A stretch of 64,000 nucleotides of DNA from Bermanella sp047621325. GTDB taxonomy: Bacteria > Pseudomonadota > Gammaproteobacteria > Pseudomonadales > Oceanobacteraceae. The notes under the pieces were generated by a model. It made no database searches, was not told the origin of the DNA, and saw only the letters and a list, made by a program, of their open reading frames with translations. Positions 46,273 to 55,097 of this stretch are shown here, one piece after another (position 1 is the stretch's first letter; every line of letters begins with the position of its first letter). A program made the position numbers and the translations under genes. The stretch covers positions 62,001-126,000 of the forward strand of contig JBLHLT010000003.1 of assembly GCA_047621325.1 (NCBI GenBank), given 5' to 3'.

Positions 46273-46588
46273 TTAAGCTTTAACTTCAACACGCCCGTAG
46301 GTATCTTCTATGCGAACGATATCGTTTTCTTCAAGATAAGAGCCAGACTGAACTTCAATCAACTCTAAATTGAATTTCCCTGGGTTTTCCAATCGATGAG
46401 TTGTACCAATAGGTATATCCGCGCCACCATTAATAGGGCAACCCAAAGTAGCCATGCCAGCCGACAGTGAATCGCTCAAAACCTTGGCGGTAAATTCAAA
46501 AATCTCAGCTGCTAACAAGGATTCATCCTATTGTAAATTCACCACCAATTCATCATCTACCAAGCTCATTAATTCAGCTACTTCACCC
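46273..46588 (-). pseudogene. Chimeric remnant: kdsB fragment joined to manC 3' end
   Basis: Read from 46588, the frame matches KdsB from 'EVADIMNWTDDVLVVNLQGDEP' onward (as EVAELMSLVDDELVVNLQ), but with TAG replacing the glycine codon. It then follows KdsB through 'TAKVLSDSLSAGMATLGCPIN'. At about 46418 it switches to the C-terminus of mannose-1-phosphate guanylyltransferase (PIGTTHRLENPGKFNLELIE, then 'QSGSYLEENDIVRIEDTYGR'). Neither half can be functional. Confidence 0.82.
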
Positions 46589-46589
46589 T

Positions 46590-47330
46590 TTAAGAGATTA
46601 AATTCATCACTTTTTCATAAAAATTGCGATTAATATCTCTACAGTCCTGCAAAGCAAAATCATATTGTGTAGCCGTATCTAAAAACGACCTCCAAGTTGA
46701 ATACTTTGCATATGTTGGAGGGAATTTATAACCATAAAATTTTGAAGAGAATGGGATACATATAACTTTTTTTCCTAAGAGAGTAGCCCAGTAAACACCA
46801 TGAAAAGAGTCCGTAACGATAGTCTCAGCACTCGCTAGAAAACTTATAATTTCAGAAAAATCTCCACGATTAGGTGAAACAGGCATGCCTTTTAAATCTT
46901 TATTTTCAAACTTTGATTTAACGGCATGCGTGTAAAAAGCAATCTCATGCTTAACTGCATATTCGTTGTCAAACAAATCAGACATACAACTAACACACGG
47001 GACATATTCTCCTCCATCACGTCCAAACTCCCTGCGCCCGCATAAATCTAAATCATCAATCAAAGCACCTGCATCCTTCATTCCGCTTCGTGAGGTTCCT
47101 ATACCCCATGCAATTTTATATCGTGCATCTACCTTATCATGTATGCGGTCATTTCTTAAAACAGGCTCAATAGCCCCACCACCATAAATCACAGCTAGAG
47201 AAGGGGGAATACTGGATTTTAGATCATAAACCGAAGCATTAGGAAAATAGAAATAATGATAAGGTGCGCACATTAAGTCACCTACATTTGGTGTCTTATT
47301 AATATGTGCAAAAGATATTTGTGGGTACAT
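46590..47330 (-). CDS. Polysaccharide pyruvyl transferase-like protein
   Basis: 246 residues. 'NKTPNVGDLM' near the N-terminus, 'LAVIYGGGAI' and the C-terminal 'SAETIVTDSFHGVYWATLLGKKV' (in part) are typical of the PS_pyruv_trans superfamily, which adds ketal pyruvate to sugars. It is shorter than the usual 300-400 residues but both ends look natural. Located downstream of the multidomain capsule protein, so it probably decorates the capsule repeat unit. Confidence 0.75.
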   Translation of the reverse strand: MYPQISFAHINKTPNVGDLMCAPYHYFYFPNASVYDLKSSIPPSLAVIYGGGAIEPVLRNDRIHDKVDARYKIAWGIGTSRSGMKDAGALIDDLDLCGRREFGRDGGEYVPCVSCMSDLFDNEYAVKHEIAFYTHAVKSKFENKDLKGMPVSPNRGDFSEIISFLASAETIVTDSFHGVYWATLLGKKVICIPFSSKFYGYKFPPTYAKYSTWRSFLDTATQYDFALQDCRDINRNFYEKVMNLIS

Positions 47331-47343
47331 ATTTATCCATTTA

Positions 47344-50300
47344 CTATTTAAATAATTTCATTAACTTAGAATCAACAACAAAACCCTTCGGGTTAGCTCT
47401 AAGTTTTCTAATTTTACGTTTAAAGATAGACATTTTCTTTTCATCTAGATTTTTTGAGGATTTAACTGAAATAGTACTAGTAATATCTGTATCATTTCGA
47501 CCATTTATTACAGCATTTGCACCTTCCCTCCACCAGCTATCCTTCAAATAATCTGAGAAATTATTAAAATCAACAAGAGAATATTTTGGAGATGCTATAA
47601 GGAATCTTGCATCACTACCACCAAACTGATCAACAAATGAAAGTGAATCAAACATTTCAGCATCTTTAGCATGTGGGTTTTCAATAAACTTAATATAGGT
47701 ATTGATTGATGAGTTTTTCGATACATTATAGGAAGATATGTCGCCCCCAATAACCTTCATTAGTGTCTCAACATAATCAATTATCCCTTTATGCACATCT
47801 TTAATAACTGAAAATCTAGCAGTCTCATCTCCGCCCACATACTCCTCAACAAGGCGGCCACTTTTTAGATTAAACCTCTTAAATGAGTTAATAGCAGGTA
47901 AAAATAAAAATTCAAACATACCAATATTTTTACAATAAGGGTGTGAACTGCACTTGCTATCTTCAAAGTCGGCCAAGTATCCTTTGACATCAAAGCCTTG
48001 ATCATAAAGCTCCGTCGCCCCATGATAAGTCATGAAATAATACCCACCAATATCTTTTCTGTCTCCCATCAACTTACTGAGATATTTCTGAAGTGAACCA
48101 TTATGACCTATATCAACAACGCTGAATGCATTAGAATTTTTAGTAATCCCCATACTAGAAAAATACTGAATCAATGCTTGTCTTTCAATTGATGCTTTAC
48201 TAAGTATTATTTCCTTATTATGAGAAAGTAATCTCTTAAATCGATTAAGATGGCTTCTTCTTTTTATGTTCACCAAGTCCTCGAAGCTGGATAGCCCTAA
48301 TACTTTCAATGTATCTGATTTAAGCTCGGCGGTTTCTACCCCATACCTTGACTCTAATATTTTAGAATATGAGACTTCTGAAAAACTCATTGACAACGAA
48401 TCCAATAAATCCTGCTCTGTATCCATTGCAGCAGTACTAAAACATCTTCTTGATGCTAGTAAATAATGAGACCTAGGTGCATTTGGATAGGATTTGGATA
48501 TTTTGTCATAAATTTCTTTTACTAAAAAACCATCACGAGCAAGGAAATATAAGTCTTCAACACCATCACGTATCGATTGCTCTAAAATCCACTTAGTGAA
48601 ACCAAACAAGATAGAGCCACAAGCTTCGAAACCAAGCCTATAGGGTGATTGATCAAACCAATTATCTGAAAATACACGGTTATCATAAAAACTTCGCGAA
48701 ATCACACCATGCATAAGGGATTCACCTAAAGATTGCTTTACAGCTGATTCAGGGTAATTTTCCTTAGCTAAAGATGATGAGTGATATGTCTCGTTAATTA
48801 TTGGTAGATGTTCAGCTTTAATCCCCTTTTCAAGTGGGCGCAGGACATCTGCAAGGTGATTATCCCCAAGGTGCAAAATATCTTTACGTTTATACCGATT
48901 TAAAACGATATCAAACAGCCCTCCATTTTTCTTTGTCACACCATAATCACTGGAGACAAAGAAATCAGCATAACCATCTATTCCGTTCTTCTTTAAGATA
49001 AATGCAATATCATCCTTCTCAAGATACATATCCGACACTAAAATAACTGTCTTGCCTAAAGATTTAGCAAAGCGAAATAACTCTACACCAAGAGGGCGAT
49101 GTGTCATTACATCTTTTTCAACTTTTAACTCAAGTTTACGAATTTTTAATGTGGACTCTTTAGTTAACTTTGTAAGCCTTCTTATTTCCTCATAAATAGC
49201 CTTGTAATGAATCTCTTCACCACCAGCCCGTTTTACCGATCGAATTATTCTATTTGCAGCCCTTTCACGTAGATTTCTAAACCCACCAAAATCATCTAAT
49301 GATAAGCCTTCATGTTCAAAAATACGCCTAGCATCAGAATTCATTAATTCAAATACGTGATTTGGGTGCATCAATCTGCGAGTTATCAATGTATCAAAAA
49401 CATCAAATGAAATTATTTCACTACCTTCAATTTTAGATTTAATTTTATCTACATCAACAATTCTTGTAGAGCTTAAATGTGATGAATATCGCTCCAACTC
49501 TTCCGCGGTTTTCGAATGTCTCAAACTAGATTTCAATGCTTTAAAGTAATCATCTTCATTATCAATTTTTGTAAATATGTCCAACCCCTCGACACCATCA
49601 TTAACTTGATCCTTCATTCTTTTAAAGAAAGAATACAACCACTCTCCATTATGGCAATATCCATCAATTAAAGGACTATACCTAGTGAGAATATAGTAAA
49701 TTATTGCATCATAATTTGTATCATTCTGGTTCAGAATAATAGGTATTTCTGACAATTTTCCACTATCAAAAACATTCAACTGGGAGTCTCCCACTACAAA
49801 CACTGGCTTATTCCATAAAGCGGCCTGATACCCAACAGATGAAGATACTGAAACCACTCCGTCCATATGAGGCAACACCCATTGAGAACACCAGCGCACT
49901 CGCTGAACATCTTGATCAAATAATAAATTGGAATAAATAGCTTGAAGTTTCTCTATACTTTCTCTTGTTTCTATATCTGATTCTGCTCCATGAAGCGTAA
50001 CGTAAACTCCAATATTTTCATCAATTAAGGGCATAACATGCTTAATAAGGTCTATCTGATTTGTTACATCCCAACCTTTTGGCAAGCACTCATCATAAGC
50101 AAAATAGCCTGATACCTGCATTGGTAATAATACGCACTTCTCAAACCCTGATCTTACTGATTTTCGATCTATTGGGTTCTTATCATTTATAAATTCACGA
50201 TAACAACTTCGAAACGATTCAAGTCTTATCGACTGCTCTTTAGTCATACGTAAAGATTTTAGCTTATCGATATTTTCAGCTAAGAAACTCTTACCATATA

Positions 50301-50775
50301 AACCTACAGGGTCATAAGCTCCCATTTCAGGGTACGGGGCTCTAGATAACATTCCAAGCATGCTATTTAATATTAACGAGTCAGGAAAAAGTGATTTAAG
50401 GTAAGGACATGAAGATTCATAGCAAACAATTACATCAGGTACAAAGCCTTTCAGTACTTTGGAGTAAATGCGCTTCGCCTTTTGCATCTCTCTATCGGTA
50501 TACTCTTTTGAATACCACAAACCACCCATTTTATCGTTTCTTTTAAAATTTCTATCTAAAGTTGATTGAGGAACAGTTAAAAATAAATCTTTGCTTAATA
50601 ATCCTTCTTGCAAGGAAGCCTTGGCTACTTCTTCACTTGCAAGTAGCCTTACATCCACATCATCGACTAGAGATAAATCTTTTATCTCATGAACTAAATG
50701 ATTTCTAACAGAGCCCAAACGAAATAAAGGATTTCCTAATTCTTTTCTTGGCTCTAAAAAATATAATACATTCAT
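47344..50775 (-). CDS. Multidomain capsule assembly protein: capsule-synthase-like, HAD-like and unknown domain
   Basis: 1143 residues from the ATG at 50775; AGGGG sits 6 bp before it but directly abuts the ATG at 50781. The N-terminal part (1-440) has the KpsC/KpsS-like block 'MDGVVSVSSSVGYQAALWNKPV' (in part) near 305-325. A HAD-like domain starts with FDVFDTLITRR (D458 nucleophile; +2 is Phe, as in dehalogenases rather than phosphatases) and has 'LVSDMYL' and 'LHLGDNHLADV'. The third part (about 720-1100) carries 'LYFLARDGFLVKEIY' and 'VVDIGHNGSLQKYL'. AT-richer than its neighbours. Probably builds the capsule polymer; activity unknown. Confidence 0.75.
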   Translation of the reverse strand: MNVLYFLEPRKELGNPLFRLGSVRNHLVHEIKDLSLVDDVDVRLLASEEVAKASLQEGLLSKDLFLTVPQSTLDRNFKRNDKMGGLWYSKEYTDREMQKAKRIYSKVLKGFVPDVIVCYESSCPYLKSLFPDSLILNSMLGMLSRAPYPEMGAYDPVGLYGKSFLAENIDKLKSLRMTKEQSIRLESFRSCYREFINDKNPIDRKSVRSGFEKCVLLPMQVSGYFAYDECLPKGWDVTNQIDLIKHVMPLIDENIGVYVTLHGAESDIETRESIEKLQAIYSNLLFDQDVQRVRWCSQWVLPHMDGVVSVSSSVGYQAALWNKPVFVVGDSQLNVFDSGKLSEIPIILNQNDTNYDAIIYYILTRYSPLIDGYCHNGEWLYSFFKRMKDQVNDGVEGLDIFTKIDNEDDYFKALKSSLRHSKTAEELERYSSHLSSTRIVDVDKIKSKIEGSEIISFDVFDTLITRRLMHPNHVFELMNSDARRIFEHEGLSLDDFGGFRNLRERAANRIIRSVKRAGGEEIHYKAIYEEIRRLTKLTKESTLKIRKLELKVEKDVMTHRPLGVELFRFAKSLGKTVILVSDMYLEKDDIAFILKKNGIDGYADFFVSSDYGVTKKNGGLFDIVLNRYKRKDILHLGDNHLADVLRPLEKGIKAEHLPIINETYHSSSLAKENYPESAVKQSLGESLMHGVISRSFYDNRVFSDNWFDQSPYRLGFEACGSILFGFTKWILEQSIRDGVEDLYFLARDGFLVKEIYDKISKSYPNAPRSHYLLASRRCFSTAAMDTEQDLLDSLSMSFSEVSYSKILESRYGVETAELKSDTLKVLGLSSFEDLVNIKRRSHLNRFKRLLSHNKEIILSKASIERQALIQYFSSMGITKNSNAFSVVDIGHNGSLQKYLSKLMGDRKDIGGYYFMTYHGATELYDQGFDVKGYLADFEDSKCSSHPYCKNIGMFEFLFLPAINSFKRFNLKSGRLVEEYVGGDETARFSVIKDVHKGIIDYVETLMKVIGGDISSYNVSKNSSINTYIKFIENPHAKDAEMFDSLSFVDQFGGSDARFLIASPKYSLVDFNNFSDYLKDSWWREGANAVINGRNDTDITSTISVKSSKNLDEKKMSIFKRKIRKLRANPKGFVVDSKLMKLFK

Positions 50776-50790
50776 ACTCATCCCCTGATC

Positions 50791-52422
50791 TTACAGCGCC
50801 AATACAACAGCAGCCGATACCGCCACTTGATAAATTACTTGCATGATATCTTTGGTTAATTGCAAAGACTTCACATCGGGTTTTGCTAGCACAAAAACTT
50901 CATCACCTGGGTGAATCTCATCTTCGTTACTTAAATCTGAGTTCACATCAATAAACGAGCCGTTTGGTTTCATGATCAATACGTTCATGTCGTCCACATC
51001 GGCGGTGCTACCGCCTGCTTTGTTGATGTAATCTTGAGTATTAAATTCGGCATCGTAAGTGATAGCGGTTGGGAATAATACTTCACCGTGTACCATAATT
51101 AGGCTTTGTTTGGCGGGTACTATTATGCGGTCGCCTTGTTGTAAGGTTACTTGCTTAGCATCGTAACCATCGGCTAATAGTACTTGGCCTTTTGGTTGTA
51201 CATTTTTTGCTTTCTCAATCCATTGTAAGATAATTTCAGATTCGGCTTTTCTAAGTTGTGCGGTTTCATTAGTGGCCGAGCGAGCGGTTAGTACACTTTG
51301 CTCCAATGACGATAACGATGCCATTAACATGTCTTTTTGACGTTTCGCTACGGATTTACGATACAGCTGAATAGCCGTTTGATTTGAAAACTCCGTAAAC
51401 TCTACTTTGGCCAATAAGTCTTTAAGGGTTGCACCCCAAGGTAATACCATTTCATATTGGGAGTTATGCTCGCCTACCACCTCAACACTTATGCTATTGG
51501 CACGTAATTGGGACGATACTTTTACGGTTGAGCCTGCTTGAATGTTTGTGTTGTTAATTTCACGTAATTCAAGCTGCTTTGCGCTGACTTCTTTCATGCC
51601 GTTTTTGTTGAACGGTTGCACAAGGGTCACATGGGTGGCGTTTTCATTAATGGCCACAGCCGCTAAAATTTCACTTAGATTGGCTTGCTTGTCTTTTAGC
51701 TCGTACTTGCCTGCAAAACCCACTTCACCTTCTATGGTGATGTCGCCAGTTTTTGGGGCAACAAAAATCACGTCACCTTCGTGTAGCTGCACGCTTGGCA
51801 TGGTGCCTTCTTGTATAAAGGCGTATAGGTCGATCTCTTTTACGGTTTTGCCATTACGCTTAACGCTGATGTTACGGTAGCTACCCATGTGCTTACGGAT
51901 ACCGCCGGCTTTATCAATAAACGCTAATACGCTGTCAGCGCTTTGACCTTCGTATAAACCTGGGTTATTCACCATGCCCGATAAAAACACTTTTACCGTT
52001 TGGCTTGAAAGTAATGTGACATAAGTTTGTACGTTGGCTTTATAAACACGCTTAATGGATTTAAGTACCACGTCATTAAGCTTTTTGTTTTCAACGCCTA
52101 ATACTTTTACTGGGCCAACTTTGGGTATAAAAATATTCCCTTGAGCATCTACTTGGGTTTCTTGCTGGTAATCTAACCCGCCCCATAATTGCACCAATAA
52201 GGTGTCCCCTTGGTTAATGCGGTACTCTGGGTTTACCCCGCTAAAACCCTGCTTTGTGAACGCCCCACTGAATAACCATTGAGCAAATTCTGGCGTATGA
52301 TTATTTTCTGCCAATACGCTTTGTTTTTCTGCATTTTGGTCTTTTTGGATATCCAGCGCGTATGTATTTGTCGCTAACAATAAGCACGCACTGACTAAAA
52401 ACCCTTGTAAAAATTTCATCAT
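50791..52422 (-). CDS. kpsD: Capsule export protein KpsD (outer-membrane polysaccharide export family)
   Basis: 543 residues from the ATG at 52422, behind AAGGA; a longer frame would run into kpsE. The signal peptide (...TYA|LDIQ) has no lipobox, as in E. coli KpsD. A polysaccharide export domain ('YRINQGDTLLVQLWGGLDY') is followed by SLBB repeats ('VFLSGMVNNPGLYEG', 'ITIEGEVGFAGKYEL', 'MVHGEVLFPTAIT'). It forms the periplasmic/outer-membrane conduit with KpsE and KpsMT. Confidence 0.93.
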   Translation of the reverse strand: MMKFLQGFLVSACLLLATNTYALDIQKDQNAEKQSVLAENNHTPEFAQWLFSGAFTKQGFSGVNPEYRINQGDTLLVQLWGGLDYQQETQVDAQGNIFIPKVGPVKVLGVENKKLNDVVLKSIKRVYKANVQTYVTLLSSQTVKVFLSGMVNNPGLYEGQSADSVLAFIDKAGGIRKHMGSYRNISVKRNGKTVKEIDLYAFIQEGTMPSVQLHEGDVIFVAPKTGDITIEGEVGFAGKYELKDKQANLSEILAAVAINENATHVTLVQPFNKNGMKEVSAKQLELREINNTNIQAGSTVKVSSQLRANSISVEVVGEHNSQYEMVLPWGATLKDLLAKVEFTEFSNQTAIQLYRKSVAKRQKDMLMASLSSLEQSVLTARSATNETAQLRKAESEIILQWIEKAKNVQPKGQVLLADGYDAKQVTLQQGDRIIVPAKQSLIMVHGEVLFPTAITYDAEFNTQDYINKAGGSTADVDDMNVLIMKPNGSFIDVNSDLSNEDEIHPGDEVFVLAKPDVKSLQLTKDIMQVIYQVAVSAAVVLAL

Positions 52423-52424
52423 GA

Positions 52425-53654
52425 TTATTCCTTGTGCTCTTTTACAATTGCCCACACTAAGCGGCCCAATAAATACATTAATAACAACGACACAAACCAC
52501 GTGAAAATGCTGTAAATGCGTCTTGGGTATTGGTCAGTTTCGGGTTGTGCTGGGTGTTGTACGATTAATAGGTGTTTTAGTTTGCGATACGCGTCAGCGC
52601 GTACTACTTCCATGCTGGATAAACCCGCTTGGTATAAGCCTGTGGCCAGCTCGGTGCTGAGTTTGATTTCTTGAAAGTTGGCGGTTATTTGGTTTAACGA
52701 TTTTTGATCGTCTGAGGTGAGCTTGCCTTGCTCTTCGTTTAGCTGCTGCTGCAGTGACTTAATTAAAATGCGCTGGCTTTTTACCTCTGCTGCATCATCA
52801 CGCATCACCGCTATCATTTCTTTTAGTTTAGCTTGTGCGGTAATAATATTACCTTGCAAGTTACCAATGGCCGCTAACATGGCACTGCCTTGCTGTTCTG
52901 GGTTGTATAGCTCGTTATTGTTTTGAAAATGCACCAACAATTGCTGTTGGCTTTTCATATTAGTATATAAACGCTCAACTTCTTTTTGCGCGTAGGCAAG
53001 TTGCTCTTTTGCCATTTTATCGCCGAGCGAATTGATAAATTGCTCGCTCAGCTCTAATAAGGTTTGCCCCAATAGCAAGCTATATTCTGGGGTAAACGCT
53101 TGCACTTCAATGTGCACAATATCGGAGAGTTCATCATGGCGTACGCTAATATGCTTTTTATAAAATTCCACATAGTCTTCAACCGTGGCGTATTCACTCA
53201 AGCTACTTAAAACGTCCCACTCGTTATTTTGATAATGAGCTTTTAAACCAATGGCTTCATCCAATGAAACTGCCATTTGGCGAGATTCCACATACTCTTT
53301 AATAATTAACGCATCGCGCATAGCTGATGAAGTTGTACCCAATGCAGCTATTCCCATCAAAGCAGCTTCGTTGCTGCCTGCTTCTTTCACCACAAACTGA
53401 GTAGAGGTAGCATAACGAGGTGACGCTACGACTGTGTAGTAGCCCACTACCAAAATGGAAGTGAGTAACACCAACGCAAATGAGCCAAATTTGGCCCATG
53501 CAATATAAGCCGCTTTACGTGTACCCACATAAGCTTTGCTATCAACCACAAATTGTTTTGGGTCGCGTTTAAATTTACGTACTTTACGCTGCAACGGTGA
53601 AAGTGATTTTGCAACCACTTGCTCTGCTGGCGTTTGTTTATTTGGTTGTGACAT
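52425..53654 (-). CDS. kpsE: Capsule export inner-membrane protein KpsE (PCP family)
   Basis: 409 residues from the ATG at 53654 (MSQPNK), overlapping kpsT by 17 bp. A cytoplasmic N-terminus with the basic motif RKVRKFKRDPKQFVVDSK is followed by TM1 (about 65-85), a periplasmic coiled-coil hairpin (about 190-320) and TM2 near 380-400. It bridges KpsMT and KpsD. The N-terminal motif recurs at the C-terminus of the 1143-residue protein. Confidence 0.92.
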   Translation of the reverse strand: MSQPNKQTPAEQVVAKSLSPLQRKVRKFKRDPKQFVVDSKAYVGTRKAAYIAWAKFGSFALVLLTSILVVGYYTVVASPRYATSTQFVVKEAGSNEAALMGIAALGTTSSAMRDALIIKEYVESRQMAVSLDEAIGLKAHYQNNEWDVLSSLSEYATVEDYVEFYKKHISVRHDELSDIVHIEVQAFTPEYSLLLGQTLLELSEQFINSLGDKMAKEQLAYAQKEVERLYTNMKSQQQLLVHFQNNNELYNPEQQGSAMLAAIGNLQGNIITAQAKLKEMIAVMRDDAAEVKSQRILIKSLQQQLNEEQGKLTSDDQKSLNQITANFQEIKLSTELATGLYQAGLSSMEVVRADAYRKLKHLLIVQHPAQPETDQYPRRIYSIFTWFVSLLLMYLLGRLVWAIVKEHKE

Positions 53655-54309
53655 AGGTATCTTCGTATTCTTGTATGGCATCTTCCAAGTTGGGGAAGAA
53701 TTCTAGGTTTTGGTTTTTAACCACAATACCCGCTTGACAATACTTGCGCAGCTCGCCCATTGAGTGGCTCACCATAATTAACTTTGTGGTTTCAAATTTA
53801 CTTTTTAATAATGCTTGGCTTTTATGGCGGAAATTAGCGTCGCCAACTGCACCAAGCTCGTCAATAAGCAATACATCAAAATCAAAATCGAATGCCATGG
53901 TTAATCCAAACGCCACACGGGAACGCATACCGCTTGAATAACTTTTTACTGGCTCATCAAAGTAAGCACCTATCTCGGCAAAGTCGTATACCTTTTGTTC
54001 AATCTCTTTGGTGTCTTTGTAACCATGTATGCGCGCTACAAACCGGCAGTTTTCACGACCACTCATGCTACCTTGCAAACCGCCTTGTAAGCCTAATGGC
54101 CATGATATTTTTTTATCGCTATTAATATCGCCTTTATTGGGATAATCAGCCCCACCTAGCATGCGTACCAAGGTAGATTTTCCCACTCCGTTTGGGCCTA
54201 AAATGGCAATGCTTACATCTGTGGGCAATGTGATATTTACGTCTTTAAAAACGTAACGTCGCCCTTGTTTAGTTGGGTAATATTTACTGACGTTTTCAAA
54301 CTTAATCAT
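53638..54309 (-). CDS. kpsT: Capsule ABC transporter ATPase KpsT
   Basis: 223 residues. Walker A GPNGVGKST (about 39-47), signature 'YSSGMRSRVAFGL', Walker B 'FDVLLIDELGAVGD'. Powers export of the finished lipid-linked capsule with KpsM. The ATG overlaps the kpsM stop (ATGA). Confidence 0.96.
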   Translation of the reverse strand: MIKFENVSKYYPTKQGRRYVFKDVNITLPTDVSIAILGPNGVGKSTLVRMLGGADYPNKGDINSDKKISWPLGLQGGLQGSMSGRENCRFVARIHGYKDTKEIEQKVYDFAEIGAYFDEPVKSYSSGMRSRVAFGLTMAFDFDFDVLLIDELGAVGDANFRHKSQALLKSKFETTKLIMVSHSMGELRKYCQAGIVVKNQNLEFFPNLEDAIQEYEDTYVTTK

Positions 54310-55091
54310 AAGGTGGCAAACCTTATACGGTTGACGCGGTACAGCATCAAACCAACCGTTACAAAACTGAGCGAGGTTAAAGCTAAATACCCCCAGCTGC
54401 CAACAGGGGTGGTATAGCTTGCAAAAAAGGCATCACGGCTTAATTCAATGGCATGGAAAATTGGGTTCCATGTAAATAAATACCAATATTTTGCAGGGAT
54501 CATAGTGGCACAAAATAAAACTCCCGATATTAAAAAAAGAGGTGTGGTAACAATGCCCATTAACTTATTGGCATCCTGCCAGTATAAAACTGCACTATTC
54601 ATGCATAAGCCAATACCTGAGGCTAAAAGAATCAATAACAAAGAAGCCCCGATCAAGGCTAATAAATCTTGTGGCCAAACATCTAAACCCAACCAAGCCA
54701 TGACACTTAAAATAATAATATAAACAATAAAAAAAGTGGCTAGCTCTATTAACAAGCGGGTGAGTATCGGGTCAATTGGACTCACTTGGCGATACGCAAA
54801 CAAGGCAGTATTTGAAGAAATACCGTTGGATAGCTGTGTTTTGGTTTTGCTAAATGCTTTAAACGGCATGACACCAGAAATTAAAAACAGGGCAACTGGT
54901 ACACCAGCCAAGCTACTTCGACCAATAATTGTAAATATAATGGCAAGAATTGACGCTTGAGCAACAGGTTCCGCAATTGCCCAGAAATAACCAAGCTTTG
55001 ACGAACCAAAACGGGTTTTCAGTTCACGCATTAATAATGCATGAACGGTATCTATGGTAATTTGAAGTGAGCTACGCTTTGCATCTGCCAT
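54306..55091 (-). CDS. kpsM: Capsule ABC transporter permease KpsM
   Basis: 261 residues, ABC-2 type permease with six transmembrane segments. 'LMRELKTRFGSSKLGYFWAI' at the N-terminus and 'WNPIFHAIELSRDAFF' near the C-terminus are characteristic. It lies 6 bp after kpsF and overlaps kpsT, in the standard kpsF-M-T-E-D order. Confidence 0.95.
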   Translation of the reverse strand: MADAKRSSLQITIDTVHALLMRELKTRFGSSKLGYFWAIAEPVAQASILAIIFTIIGRSSLAGVPVALFLISGVMPFKAFSKTKTQLSNGISSNTALFAYRQVSPIDPILTRLLIELATFFIVYIIILSVMAWLGLDVWPQDLLALIGASLLLILLASGIGLCMNSAVLYWQDANKLMGIVTTPLFLISGVLFCATMIPAKYWYLFTWNPIFHAIELSRDAFFASYTTPVGSWGYLALTSLSFVTVGLMLYRVNRIRFATL

Positions 55092-55097
55092 AATAAA

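Noticed and set aside
47344..50775. HAD domain as classic phosphatase
   Set aside because: The residue two after the nucleophile is Phe instead of Asp, which phosphatases of this superfamily normally need.
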